From an uncultured Synechococcus sp. (lineage in GTDB: Bacteria > Cyanobacteriota > Cyanobacteriia > PCC-6307 > Cyanobiaceae), in the NCBI GenBank assembly GCA_949373155.1, contig CASICK010000003.1:20969-84968 (forward strand): a DNA stretch of 64,000 nucleotides, written 5' to 3'. Position numbers and translations under genes: made by a program. The notes beneath the pieces were generated by a model. The model saw only the letters and a program-made list of their open reading frames with translations, was not told the DNA's origin and searched no databases. Position 1 is the first letter of the stretch; the number at the start of each line of letters is the position of its first letter. Shown here piece by piece: positions 42,398 through 51,988 of the stretch.

Positions 42398-45391
42398 TCA
42401 TTTCGCGTCCATCCAGTTATCGCCAATGCCTGTTTCTACGATAAGTGGCACGCTTAGCTGTATGGCTTTTTCCATCGTTTGCACCACAAGTTGCTGAATG
42501 TCATTAAGTGCAGTTGGGTCAACTTCTAATACCAATTCATCATGAACTTGTAGAAGAAGTCTGGCTGGCAAATTTTTGCTTTCCAGCTCTGCTTGAAGCT
42601 GCACCATCGCCATCTTGATGATGTCTGCACTGGAACCCTGGATGGGAGCATTGGCCGCGGCGCGAAGCTGCTGCGCCTCCATCCCGCCGCGTCTCGCCAC
42701 TTCCAAATTGATCTCGAGTGGATCCATGCCGCTGAGTCGGCCCAGTCCATTCCGGTCGAAGTGAAAAGGACGTCTGCGCCCCAAAATGGTTTCCACGTAA
42801 CCCTGACTGAGGGCGAGACGTTCTTGAAGTTCAAGAAAAGCGAACACCTTGGGATAGCGCTGTTTGTATTTGCTTAAAAAGTCTTTGGCCTCGCTTTGGC
42901 TGACACCTGTTTCGCGCGCGAATCGCTGGGCACCCATGCCATAAATCACGCCGAAATTGATGGTTTTGCCTAACCGTCGTTCGTCGGTCGACACCTCGTC
43001 TTTGTCGAGAAGCAAGCGAGCGGTGAGGGCATGCACGTCGTCTCCATCGCGATAGGCCTGTTGCAGGACCTCTTCTCCGGATAGATGCGTGAGGATGCGA
43101 AGTTCGATTTGGGAATAATCAGCGCTGAGCAATTTCCAGCCGTCTTGGGGCAGAAAGGCCTTACGAATTCTTCTGGAAAATTCGGTCCGAACAGGAATGT
43201 TCTGCAGGTTGGGGTTGCTGCTGCTCAGCCGGCCAGTCGCGGTCACCGCCTGGTTGAAATCGGTGTGGACCCGTCCGGTTTCCGCTTCTACTAGTTGCGG
43301 CAAGGCATCCACATAGGTGCTCTTTAATTTGCTCAGCACCCGATGTTCAAGCACCAGGGGCACAACGGGGTGCTCGTGTTCCAGCTTCTCGAGCACGGTG
43401 GCATCGGTGCTGTATCCGGTTTTGGTGCGACGTGATTTTTTGCGGTCTAGCCCGAGGGTGTTGAACAGCAGTTCACCGAGTTGCTTCGGGGACGCGAGGT
43501 TGAAATCCACCTCTGCAACTGCTTTTGCTTTCGATTCCAGTTGTTCGAGAGTGGCACCAATCTCTGAGGAGAGACTCGCTAGGTAGGGCACGTCGATGCG
43601 AATCCCTGTGGCCTCCATCACCGCCAGCACGGGCTCAAGGGGCAGCTCAACGTTGCTAAGCAAGTTTGGAAGTTGGGGGCCTAAGTCCTCGAGTTGTTTG
43701 TTGAGGTCGATCGCGAGTTTGCGGGTGAGATGCACATCCATGCCGCAGTACTGAGCGGCTTGTTCCAGGGGCACCTCGGAGAACGTACTGGCCTTGCCGT
43801 CTTTGGCTTTGCCCACCAGATCACTGAACAGGGTGGGACGAATGCCGTAATCCCGATCGGCCATCACATCTAGGCCATGTTTCGCTGCCGCATCTCTGAG
43901 GTAATCGGCCAGCAGGGTGTCCATGACGACGCCGGCAAGGGGGAGGCCGTGTCTCAACAAAATCAGGCGATCGTATTTGGCGTTCTGGAGCGCCTTGGGG
44001 TGCTCGTTACTGGCCAACCAAGGAGCAAAGGCTTGCAGCACCGTTTCCAGTGGCAATTGCTCTGGATCAGGGTCTCCGCGATGACTCACTGGGATGTAGG
44101 CCAAATCGCTAGCTGCTGCTCCCCAGCAGACACCAATGCCGACGAGCTGAGCGCGGAATGGATTGAGATCGGTGGTTTCCGTGTCGAGTGCAACGGGGGC
44201 CAGGGGATCACGGCAGTTCATTAACTGCGAAATCAGTGCCTTCAGTTGATCAGCGGTTTGAACGATCCCTGGTTGTAAGACCGGTTGGTTTGGGTTGGCA
44301 GCAGCATCGGATGTTTCCTTGGATGTCGCCTCGGGTCCTGATGGTTCAGCTGATTTTGTGGCCTCAGCCTTGATGGTGCGTGGCTCCTCCGCTGTGGCGA
44401 GGAGATGGGCATTGGCCGCTAATCCACCACTCGAAAAGGTGGCCACAAAGTTGGGAACCTGACGGATCAGGCTGTTCAGCTCGAGCTCCTGCAGGCGCTG
44501 ACTCAGGCCCTCACCGTCAACGCTGCCCAGGTCGAGTTTGGGCTCTTCTGGTAGCGGAATGTCCACCAGGATTTCAGCCAGGTGCCGTGACAGGTAGGCA
44601 TTGTCTTTGTCGTTGGCAAGTTTGGCTTTCAGTGCCCCTTTAATGGCGCCCCGGCTCGCTTTTGGCCCTTCCTCTTCCACTTCGGCCAGGGCCCGATACA
44701 CCCCATCAAGATCGTTGTTGTCTTTCAGCAGGCTGATCGCTGTTTTTGGGCCCACTCCCTTCACTCCAGGGATGTTGTCGGAGCTGTCTCCAGTGAGAGC
44801 CTTGAGTTCAACCACCTTGGTGGGAGCCACGCCGAGCTTGGCTTGCACGCCGGCTTCATCGATCAAGGTGGGGCCACTGCTTTTGGCATAGGGCCCACCG
44901 CCCATATAAAGGACAGCAATGTTGCGACGGTCGTCCACCAGTTGGAAGAGGTCGCGATCGCCGCTCAGAATGCGCACGCTCCAGCCATCTGCCGCGGCGC
45001 GGTTGGCCAGGGTTCCAAGCACATCGTCGGCTTCAAAGCCCGGGGCAAGGCAGAGCGGCAGTTGTAGCTGCGTCTTCAGAATCTCTTGGAGCTGCTCAAG
45101 GTCTTGGAAGAAGTGAGCGGGTGCGACGTCCCGATGGGCTTTGTAGTTGGGATCTGCCTTATGGCGGAAGGTGGGTTCAGCCGTATCGAAGGCGATCGTC
45201 ACACTGTTGGGCTTCAGCCCTTTGCAGTTATCGAGCAGGGCCTTGAGAAATCCATAGGTCACGCTCGTCGGAATTCCATCTTTGGTGGCCAGTCCACCCT
45301 CACCGCCTTTGCTGAAGGCGTAAAAACTGCGGAACGCCAGTGAGTGTCCGTCCACCAGCAGAAGCAGGGGTTGATCGGAGGTGGGGCTCAT
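42398..45391 (-). CDS. polA: DNA polymerase I
   Basis: 997 residues with all three domains. 5'-3' exonuclease (about 1-300): LLLVDGHSLAFRSFYAFSKG, GFEADDVLGTLA, ALTGDSSDNIPGVKGVGPKT. 3'-5' exonuclease (about 390-580): VALDTETTDLNPFRAQLVGI keeps the DxE metal ligands, so proofreading is likely intact. Polymerase (about 600-997): LSSSNPNLQNIPVRTEFSRR, motif A ADYSQIELRILTHLSGE, the O-helix region RRLGKTINFGVIYGMGAQRF, and motif C LLLQVHDELVLEV. A Glu/Ser/Thr-rich linker (about 335-375) separates the exonucleases. Replication/repair enzyme; length normal for cyanobacteria. Confidence 0.96.
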   Translation of the reverse strand: MSPTSDQPLLLLVDGHSLAFRSFYAFSKGGEGGLATKDGIPTSVTYGFLKALLDNCKGLKPNSVTIAFDTAEPTFRHKADPNYKAHRDVAPAHFFQDLEQLQEILKTQLQLPLCLAPGFEADDVLGTLANRAAADGWSVRILSGDRDLFQLVDDRRNIAVLYMGGGPYAKSSGPTLIDEAGVQAKLGVAPTKVVELKALTGDSSDNIPGVKGVGPKTAISLLKDNNDLDGVYRALAEVEEEGPKASRGAIKGALKAKLANDKDNAYLSRHLAEILVDIPLPEEPKLDLGSVDGEGLSQRLQELELNSLIRQVPNFVATFSSGGLAANAHLLATAEEPRTIKAEATKSAEPSGPEATSKETSDAAANPNQPVLQPGIVQTADQLKALISQLMNCRDPLAPVALDTETTDLNPFRAQLVGIGVCWGAAASDLAYIPVSHRGDPDPEQLPLETVLQAFAPWLASNEHPKALQNAKYDRLILLRHGLPLAGVVMDTLLADYLRDAAAKHGLDVMADRDYGIRPTLFSDLVGKAKDGKASTFSEVPLEQAAQYCGMDVHLTRKLAIDLNKQLEDLGPQLPNLLSNVELPLEPVLAVMEATGIRIDVPYLASLSSEIGATLEQLESKAKAVAEVDFNLASPKQLGELLFNTLGLDRKKSRRTKTGYSTDATVLEKLEHEHPVVPLVLEHRVLSKLKSTYVDALPQLVEAETGRVHTDFNQAVTATGRLSSSNPNLQNIPVRTEFSRRIRKAFLPQDGWKLLSADYSQIELRILTHLSGEEVLQQAYRDGDDVHALTARLLLDKDEVSTDERRLGKTINFGVIYGMGAQRFARETGVSQSEAKDFLSKYKQRYPKVFAFLELQERLALSQGYVETILGRRRPFHFDRNGLGRLSGMDPLEINLEVARRGGMEAQQLRAAANAPIQGSSADIIKMAMVQLQAELESKNLPARLLLQVHDELVLEVDPTALNDIQQLVVQTMEKAIQLSVPLIVETGIGDNWMDAK

Positions 45392-45415
45392 GGGTTTCGG
45401 CAGGGGTGAGCTGGA

Positions 45416-46591
45416 TTAGTCGCGTTGTTTCGCCCAGGGCGGCAAGTCGATGAACACCGGGGTTCCAGGTTTCACTCCGGAGAGAATCGCACTCTGGCTG
45501 CCGCCGCTAGAGCCAAGTTCGATGGCCTGGAATGTGGGTTGATCGTTCTTGCCCACCAACAACACGCCTGGTTTGCCATCCTCCGTCACGATCGCCACGG
45601 TTGGTACCAAGGTGCTTGCTTCGGTGCGTCCAGTTTGAAAGTTCACGTCTGCCGTCATGCCGATGCGCAGGATCGGAGGCGGGTTAACAAGGGTGAGTTC
45701 CACCTCGAATGAGATCACGTTGTTGGTTTTTTCGGCGCGCGGTGCGATGTCGCGAACTTCAGCGGCAAAGCTTTGATCAGGGAACGCATCGACGCGGACG
45801 TTTGCAACCTGGCCGATTTTGATACGGCCGATATCGCTTTCGGGCACTTTTGCTGTGACTTCAAGGCCTTGGGAGAGCTCAACAATCGAGGAGCTGGTGG
45901 CGCCTGCTGAGGAGGATGCTGCGGTAGTTGGGGTCACAAAGGAGCCGGGCTCGGCATAGCGCTCTGTAATCACCCCGCTGAATGGGGCCCTGATTAAGAG
46001 TTCACCACCCTCCACATCACGCTGCTGAATCCTTTCTTGTGTCGCTTCAAAATTGGCTTTGCTACTGAGGTAGCGGGCTCGATAATCATCACTATCTGCT
46101 GCGCTAATCGCACCACTAGCGAATAACGGCTGACGGCGTTTGTAGTCAGAAGCTTTGGCTTCATAGTCGGCTTTGGCTTGACGTGCCAAAGCCAGGAATT
46201 CATCCATGCGATCTTGAAAGTCTCCGCGATCCATGCGGGCAAGCACCTGCCCTTTTTCAACGCGGGCTCCTTCATCAACGAGCAAGGCATCGAGCAAGCC
46301 CCCCCGTTTTGGACTCACGTTGACGCGGCGAATTGCTTCTAACTCGCCGCTAGCGGTGATCACACCAGGAAGCGAGCCACGAGTGGCTTCAACGGTGTAG
46401 TCGGAAAGGTCGCGACTTCCGCTGCGGTTGCTGGTCAACATCCAAACCAAACTGCCACCGCCCACAACTGCTGCAGCCACGCCAGCGATGACCAGGCGTT
46501 TGCGTCGTCGTCGATTTCCGCTGAGGCGAGTAAGAGAGGTCAAGTCATGGTCCTTGGCGAGTAATGGGGTTTGCCGTTGTTGGCTGACCAT
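45416..46591 (-). CDS. RND/ABC efflux adaptor protein (HlyD/MacA type)
   Basis: A single N-terminal membrane anchor (about 32-50, LVIAGVAAAVVGGGSLVWML) is followed by membrane fusion protein domains: barrel-sandwich segment TRGSLPGVITASGELEAIRR and LLDALLVDEGARVEKGQVLA, a helical hairpin (about 125-190), and the second half GGELLIRAPFSGVITERYAE. Such adaptors link an inner membrane pump to an outer membrane channel; no ABC or RND pump gene lies in this window next to it. It is upstream of polA on the same strand, 24 bases apart, and divergent from ychF. Confidence 0.87.
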   Translation of the reverse strand: MVSQQRQTPLLAKDHDLTSLTRLSGNRRRRKRLVIAGVAAAVVGGGSLVWMLTSNRSGSRDLSDYTVEATRGSLPGVITASGELEAIRRVNVSPKRGGLLDALLVDEGARVEKGQVLARMDRGDFQDRMDEFLALARQAKADYEAKASDYKRRQPLFASGAISAADSDDYRARYLSSKANFEATQERIQQRDVEGGELLIRAPFSGVITERYAEPGSFVTPTTAASSSAGATSSSIVELSQGLEVTAKVPESDIGRIKIGQVANVRVDAFPDQSFAAEVRDIAPRAEKTNNVISFEVELTLVNPPPILRIGMTADVNFQTGRTEASTLVPTVAIVTEDGKPGVLLVGKNDQPTFQAIELGSSGGSQSAILSGVKPGTPVFIDLPPWAKQRD

Positions 46592-46760
46592 GACAGCGCC
46601 TGTATCAGAACTTCACACATAGTCTCGCTTGTGTCCTGATGAATTGACGCGTCGGCTTGAAATTTGCACGACTAGGACACGGATCCGACACGTTCCCGTG
46701 TCGTTGTGGGGGGTTGGTGGACGCAAGAGCCGTTCAGGGCAGGTGGATAGATTTGCCCAC

Positions 46761-47852
46761 ATGCTTAAAGCTGGAATCGTCGGATTGCCCAACGTTGGCA
46801 AATCCACCTTGTTCAATGCCCTGGTGGCCAATGCCCAGGCTCAGGCTGCGAATTTTCCGTTCTGCACGATTGAGCCGAATGTGGGAACGGTGGCGGTTCC
46901 CGATGACCGCCTCCAGAAGCTCTCCGATCTCAGCAAGAGCAAAGAGCTGATCCCCACGCGGATGGAGTTCGTCGATATCGCCGGATTGGTGAAGGGTGCC
47001 AGTCAAGGCGAAGGCTTGGGCAATAAGTTCCTGTCAAATATTCGTGAGGTCGACGCGATTGTTCATGTGGTGCGTTGCTTTGAAGACGACGATGTGATTC
47101 ACGTGTCTGGATCAGTGGGGCCTGCTCGCGATGCAGAGGTGATCAACCTTGAACTTGGCTTGGCCGATCTTTCTCAAATTGAAAAGCGGCGTGAGCGGCT
47201 GAAGAAGCAAATGCGCACGAGTAAAGAAGCGCAGGTAGAAGATGAGGCGCTTGCACGCATTCAAGAGGTGCTCGAAGCAGGTGGCGCCGCACGCAGCATC
47301 GAGCTTACGGATGAAGAAGCTTTGATGATCAAGCCGCTTGGACTGCTCACTGCCAAGCCAATTATTTATGCCACCAATGTGAGCGAAGACGATTTGGCTG
47401 CCGGCAATGGCTACTGCGAAGAGGTTGCGGCCCTTGCAGAGAAAGAAGGTGCTGAGTCAGTGCGTATTTCAGCGCAGGTGGAGGCCGAGTTGGTTGAGTT
47501 AGGTGCTGAAGAATGCGCTGATTATTTGCAAGGTCTTGGCGTAAGTGAGGGAGGCTTGCGCAGTCTTATTCGTGCCACCTATCGATTATTAGGATTACGG
47601 ACTTACTTCACAACTGGTGAAAAAGAAACGCGGGCTTGGACCTTCCGTGCCGGGATGACCGCACCACAAACAGCAGGAGTGATTCACACTGATTTTGAGC
47701 GTGGATTCATCCGTGCGCAGACTATCGGTTGGGAGAAGTTACTGGATGCTGGCTCTCTTTCAGAGGCTCGAAATAAGGGCTGGTTGCGCAGTGAAGGGAA
47801 GGACTATTTGGTGGCCGAGGGTGATGTGATGGAATTTTTGTTTAATGTTTAA
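46761..47852 (+). CDS. ychF: Redox-regulated ATPase YchF
   Basis: A 363-residue Obg-related nucleotide-binding protein that prefers ATP. G1: GIVGLPNVGKSTLFNALVAN (about 5-24); G3-like: EFVDIAGLVKGASQGEGLGN (about 70-89); a coiled-coil insert (LSQIEKRRERLKKQMRTSKE); noncanonical G4 (YATNVSEDD); and the C-terminal TGS-like domain with YFTTGEKETRAWTFRAGMTA. ATG 46761 matches the family's N-terminus; a longer frame to 46629 is rejected. Ribosome-associated stress-response function. Confidence 0.95.
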   Translation: MLKAGIVGLPNVGKSTLFNALVANAQAQAANFPFCTIEPNVGTVAVPDDRLQKLSDLSKSKELIPTRMEFVDIAGLVKGASQGEGLGNKFLSNIREVDAIVHVVRCFEDDDVIHVSGSVGPARDAEVINLELGLADLSQIEKRRERLKKQMRTSKEAQVEDEALARIQEVLEAGGAARSIELTDEEALMIKPLGLLTAKPIIYATNVSEDDLAAGNGYCEEVAALAEKEGAESVRISAQVEAELVELGAEECADYLQGLGVSEGGLRSLIRATYRLLGLRTYFTTGEKETRAWTFRAGMTAPQTAGVIHTDFERGFIRAQTIGWEKLLDAGSLSEARNKGWLRSEGKDYLVAEGDVMEFLFNV

Positions 47853-48015
47853 GGAATAGGCTATTGCCAGGGTTTAAATTAAGTCTCCTCGTCAGCAATT
47901 CAAGCGTCTCAAGATATTGGCTGTTGAAAATAAATCGTTGGAATAATGATTGAAGCCAATTAGAACATGCGAAAGTATTAACTTCTGGATAGGTTGTCGC
48001 TTATTGTTTTTTTAG

Positions 48016-48396
48016 TCAAAGAGCCTCAATGGCTTCCATAGCCGGAACAAATTTTGTGCTGTTTTGATTGAAATCTGTGCACTCTTGGTTCATCGCTTCA
48101 CTCACCAGCTGGATGGTTTGAGTGGCTTGGGGAGACTTTAGCCAGTCCTTTTGCGACTCCCAGTTATTATTTTTAATCGCTGCCTCCACGATGAGATCAG
48201 CACGCTTTTGGCTGTAGTCAGCGTGGATCACTTTGCAGGCTGCGTAAGCAGATTGCCCCACGAGTGCTCGGCGCATGTCTTGATCGGATGGCTGGGCGGT
48301 CTGGGCTTGTGTACCACTCCAAAGGATCGACTGACTCAGCGTCAAGCCAAGGCTGATCCACAGCAAAGTTGTAAGGGGCATCATGGATCTACTCAT
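48016..48396 (-). CDS. Secreted hypothetical protein, 126 aa
   Basis: The N-terminus is a Sec signal (MMPLTTLLWISLGLTLSQSI, likely cleavage after AQA). The mature part is helical with two Cys (AYAACKVIHADYS and AMNQECTDFNQNS), which could form a disulfide in the periplasm or lumen. The 5' end overlaps the Coq4-like gene's 3' end by 8 bases. No family is recognised. Confidence 0.68.
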   Translation of the reverse strand: MSRSMMPLTTLLWISLGLTLSQSILWSGTQAQTAQPSDQDMRRALVGQSAYAACKVIHADYSQKRADLIVEAAIKNNNWESQKDWLKSPQATQTIQLVSEAMNQECTDFNQNSTKFVPAMEAIEAL

Positions 48397-49096
48397 AGTT
48401 CGCGCTGAAAGTCTCGCCTGTGGCCATCGGGATGGCGAGCTCCTCTCGCCATTGGTTCAGAGGTTTCTCCCAGCCTTCCTCCCAGCGCTGCAAGACGAGG
48501 GGCTTTGCCTGCAGGCCGATGCGTTGGCCGTGAGCAATGGCTCGACTGATCGCTTCGTGGTCAGCGGGTTGAAAGCGGAAGGCCTTAAAACTTGCCAGAA
48601 AATTGAGCAGCACGTAGGCGGGGAAGCCAATTTGTGTGGCGGTGATCGCCAACACTGCCGATTCCCCCTGCGCTTGCGTGTTGAGCCCCGCGATCACGTG
48701 ATGAATGTCGTGGGTGGTGGCGATGCGTTGGGTGAGCCAGAGCGCTTCTGTGCTTGTGTCTCGGGGGCGGAAAAAGTCGGCGTCGTAATTCAAGCGGCGA
48801 ATCATTCCCGCATAGGCCTGGCCAAGTGTTCCTTCAGGAAGCGACTCCAGCGTCTCAATGTTTGGCTGAAAGGCTGGGAAGCGCTGTTCCATCATCTCAG
48901 CGCCGCCAGGTAAGGCTTTAAAGCGCGCGATCGAAACAAGCATGGCCTCACTGTCGAGGAAGTTGTCAATGAGGTCTCCGACCCCATTGAGTGCCCCTTC
49001 CGTGACTGCAATCTCGCGCAGGATGCGCAAATTTTTAATGGAGCGCAGCAGTTCGCGGGTTCGTGGCATCCAGGGGTTCCTCAATCGGACTCGCAC
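48389..49096 (-). CDS. Coq4-family protein
   Basis: A 235-residue helical protein with the Coq4 metal motif: TQRIATTHDIHHVIAGLNTQ (about 126-145, HDxxH), and a matching MIRRLNYDADFFRPRDTSTE and SAVLAITATQIGFPAYVLLN. Coq4 proteins take part in ubiquinone biosynthesis in mitochondria and proteobacteria. Cyanobacteria make plastoquinone instead, so the role here is uncertain, perhaps a related quinone step. It overlaps the MFS transporter gene by 62 bases, implying co-expression. Confidence 0.83.
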   Translation of the reverse strand: MRVRLRNPWMPRTRELLRSIKNLRILREIAVTEGALNGVGDLIDNFLDSEAMLVSIARFKALPGGAEMMEQRFPAFQPNIETLESLPEGTLGQAYAGMIRRLNYDADFFRPRDTSTEALWLTQRIATTHDIHHVIAGLNTQAQGESAVLAITATQIGFPAYVLLNFLASFKAFRFQPADHEAISRAIAHGQRIGLQAKPLVLQRWEEGWEKPLNQWREELAIPMATGETFSANYE

Positions 49097-50453
49097 TCAA
49101 ATTTGGCTTGTAGCGGGGACGGACGGCCTTCAAAAGGGGCACCACCGCTAAACAGGTGCCAGCCATCAACAACCAAAGCACCAAGCCATGACCCTGCTGG
49201 TCTAAGAGGACACCGGCAAGTAGAGGTGCTGCGATGGCGCTGATCGCAAAGCACTGCGAGAACAAGGCCATCGCTAAACCGCGATGTTGCAGTGGTGTCT
49301 CTTCCACCATGGCTTCTGCTGCCGTTGGTAAAAAAGCAGCCTCTCCAAAGGCGATCGGAACCATCGCAAGCGCAATCAGGCTGCTGCCTCCCGACCAGAG
49401 CGCTGACCCAGCCAACAAGAGGCAGCCTGTGATGAATCCAAGCAGGCCCATGCCTAAGCCAAAACGCAGACTTCGCTTTGCAACCCAGTTGCCGATGGGC
49501 CACTGAAGCACCATCAACAGAAGGAGCTGCCAAGCAATCAAGCCGCCGCTGGAGGCTTCGCTGAGCGGCGCCCGGGCAATCCCTCCTCGCACCATGTCGA
49601 GCGGAAGGGCGCTTTGCATTAAAGACACAATTCCAGTGGCGACCACGCTCACAACCAGCACTGGAATGAGGGGCAGAAGCCAGTGCCAGGATGCCTCTGA
49701 GTTGGCTTTAGCCTCCGTTTTGGCGTCGGCGTTCGACGCCGTTTCAGCCTTGAGTTTGTGGTTGTTGGTTGTCGCGGCTCTGGCATGCAAGAGCGCTGCC
49801 CGTCCGTCTGGCAGGGGCGTGAGCAACAACACCACCAGCATGCTCAGCACGGCTGCGGCCTCCACCGCGTAGACCATCCGGATCATTTCCATGGCGGTCA
49901 ATACCGCACCAAGTAAGGCGCCAGCGGCCACTCCTAAGGCGTCGGCGCTGCGAGCGAGCGCGTATCCACGGCTGGAATTAAAACCGCTGCAGCTCAACGG
50001 AACGGCCAATTCAATGGCAGGGAAATAAAGACCGGCCGCTAAACCGATCAGCAACTGTCCAATGAGATATCCGTTGAAGCCTGTGGCTTGAAACAACACC
50101 AAATCCGCCATTAAGGCGAGCAGGGCAGCCGCTCGAACTGGCCATGAGCAGGTCAGACCGCGGTCCAGCAAGACACCACTCAACAGTCTTGCCACCGTGC
50201 CAATCAAGGCAGAGGCCGCCAACCCTTGACTCACTTGCACTGCCGTGAAGCTGGCTTGGTGAAACACGATCGGTGTCAAATAGATGACACCACCCGCTCC
50301 AAAAGAGGCGAGCAGGCGAATGAACGCCACTTCTTGCAAAGGTGCGGGAAACTGGTTCCACCAGTGGACTGGTCTTGGTCTTGCGAAGACGCTCAACAGG
50401 ACTGCGAATAGCTGCAGGTTGTGTATGCAGTCTGCTGTTTTTTGGCGTCTCAC
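49035..50453 (-). CDS. Major facilitator superfamily transporter
   Basis: A twelve-helix membrane protein. The N-terminal half contains IRLLASFGAGGVIYLTPIVF, a helix pair, and RGYALARSADALGVAAGALL; a long hydrophilic linker rich in Ala, Lys and Glu lies at about 240-260; the second half includes AMVPIAFGEAAFLPTAAEAM and LAMALFSQCFAISAIAAPLL. The substrate is unknown. The first 35 or so residues of the frame look noncoding, and the true start is probably a GTG or TTG near residue 36-45 (about 50320-50350), which would reduce the overlap with the divergent hydrolase gene. Confidence 0.82.
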   Translation of the reverse strand: MRRQKTADCIHNLQLFAVLLSVFARPRPVHWWNQFPAPLQEVAFIRLLASFGAGGVIYLTPIVFHQASFTAVQVSQGLAASALIGTVARLLSGVLLDRGLTCSWPVRAAALLALMADLVLFQATGFNGYLIGQLLIGLAAGLYFPAIELAVPLSCSGFNSSRGYALARSADALGVAAGALLGAVLTAMEMIRMVYAVEAAAVLSMLVVLLLTPLPDGRAALLHARAATTNNHKLKAETASNADAKTEAKANSEASWHWLLPLIPVLVVSVVATGIVSLMQSALPLDMVRGGIARAPLSEASSGGLIAWQLLLLMVLQWPIGNWVAKRSLRFGLGMGLLGFITGCLLLAGSALWSGGSSLIALAMVPIAFGEAAFLPTAAEAMVEETPLQHRGLAMALFSQCFAISAIAAPLLAGVLLDQQGHGLVLWLLMAGTCLAVVPLLKAVRPRYKPNLSASPIEEPLDATNPRTAALH

Positions 50454-51988
50454 CGCGTCCGTTGTGGGCTGCTTCTCAGCTGGAAGTCCAGATCGATGAC
50501 ACGATTATTCCATTTTCCATTGGTGATTTAGCGCTATGGGCGCGGTCTGATGGACGTCACCGCTCCGAACTCAGTACTTGGTTTTCGTTGTTAACTCCCG
50601 AGAGTCGAGCTGGCGTTTTGGAGCTGCTTCAGGCTCCTGTCATCGTTGATCGCAGCATGGCGCGTCAGCTGTTGAACAGCTGGGCTGGACGGCAATTGCT
50701 AGATCAAATTGCTGATTTAGTTCGGGTCGATGCTGACACGGAGGGGGGCATCGTTCGTCAAACGATTAACGACCTTTTAACCCGACAGCAGCAGGTCTCC
50801 AGCTTGGATTTGCTTGAGGCCTTGCCTGCCGAGAGTGTTCGTCTTGATCTCGATCTCTTGCTCGAGCTGGCATCCAGTTGGCGGAAGCAATTGCAGCGCC
50901 AACAAAACTTGGTGCGCCGCCTGGATCGTTTTCCCGTGACAGCCTCAGCTTCTGAGCCTGCTGCTGTCTCTCCTCAAGACTCGGGCTCATTATTGGAACC
51001 GCTCTTGATGTCCTTAGCGGTTAACCACCGCCAGGAGCCATTGGGGTTTCAGCTTTGGTTGCCTGTAGAGGGGGCTCCAAAGCGAGAGCAGTGGATGGTG
51101 CTGATGCCTGGCTTAGGAGGCAGCCCAGATCATTTTCGCTGGCTTGGCCGCGGCCTGAGTCGTCGTGGTTGGGCTGTCTTGGTTCCAGAGCAGCCTGGCA
51201 GCGATGACGAAGCGGTCCAGGCGCTATTGGAGGGGCGTCTTCCCCCTCCCGGTGCGGACGTGCTTCCCGCTCGGTTGAAGGATCTCGATGCCCTGCTTCA
51301 GGCTCGCGATCAGGGAGTGTTTCAAGTGCCCGGTCAACGCTTGGTCCTGGCTGGCCACTCTCTGGGTGCCTTCAGTGCGTTGCTGTCAATCGGTGCAAGG
51401 CCGGCTCCAGGACTTGCGAGGCGCTGCTCTTCGGTTTTGGGTGATTTGCCGCTCAGCAACTTATCGCGCTTGTTGCAGTGTCAGTTGGTGGACGTTTCGT
51501 TGCCAAAGCAAGTCGCACCCGATGGGTTGTCGGCTGTGATTGGCTTCAACAGTTTTGGCAGCTTGCTTTGGCCTGCTGGCTCTCTTTCAAAGACCGTCAA
51601 AGTGCCTGTGTTGTTTACAGGTGGCACCCTCGATTTGATCACGCCACCGATCAGCGAACAGTTGGGTTTGTTATTAGCGATGCCTGCCGATCCTTCCAGT
51701 CGAGTGGTGCTTGTGGAGGGCGCGAGTCATTTTTCTCCCGTGCGTGTAGAGGGACAGAGACAAGGTGGACAGGGTGAGGATCTCTTTCAGCTGGGAGAAG
51801 AACTCGTGGGTGTTCAGCCGCTCCAGGTGCAAGCGCTCTTGGAGCAGGAAGTCGTGCAGTTTTTAGTGGAACAAGAACAGAGCAAAGCTGAGCATCGAGC
51901 TCCTGTTAAGTCGCTGCATCTGAAGCGGGGAGAGCTTCACCTTCATCGGCTCGATCGAGAAGCAGCGTCAGCCCTGGTGCATCAGTAA
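50342..51988 (+). CDS. Exported alpha/beta hydrolase with DUF1400 domain
   Basis: The N-terminus has a signal-like segment (GLRIAAGCVCSLLFFGVSPR, about 20-40). A DUF1400-type region follows (about 45-200, IDDTIIPFSIGDLALWARSD then helices). The catalytic domain is an alpha/beta hydrolase: VLMPGLGGSPDHFRWLGRGL, the nucleophile elbow LAGHSLGAFSALLSIGARPA (about 336-355), and a late ASHFSPV segment with the catalytic His. The architecture is cyanobacterial; the likely role is a secreted lipase/esterase-like or platelet-activating-factor-hydrolase-like enzyme. The start is uncertain because it overlaps the divergent MFS gene. Confidence 0.82.
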   Translation: MRETGSTSGLVLVLRRRSTGLRIAAGCVCSLLFFGVSPRPLWAASQLEVQIDDTIIPFSIGDLALWARSDGRHRSELSTWFSLLTPESRAGVLELLQAPVIVDRSMARQLLNSWAGRQLLDQIADLVRVDADTEGGIVRQTINDLLTRQQQVSSLDLLEALPAESVRLDLDLLLELASSWRKQLQRQQNLVRRLDRFPVTASASEPAAVSPQDSGSLLEPLLMSLAVNHRQEPLGFQLWLPVEGAPKREQWMVLMPGLGGSPDHFRWLGRGLSRRGWAVLVPEQPGSDDEAVQALLEGRLPPPGADVLPARLKDLDALLQARDQGVFQVPGQRLVLAGHSLGAFSALLSIGARPAPGLARRCSSVLGDLPLSNLSRLLQCQLVDVSLPKQVAPDGLSAVIGFNSFGSLLWPAGSLSKTVKVPVLFTGGTLDLITPPISEQLGLLLAMPADPSSRVVLVEGASHFSPVRVEGQRQGGQGEDLFQLGEELVGVQPLQVQALLEQEVVQFLVEQEQSKAEHRAPVKSLHLKRGELHLHRLDREAASALVHQ

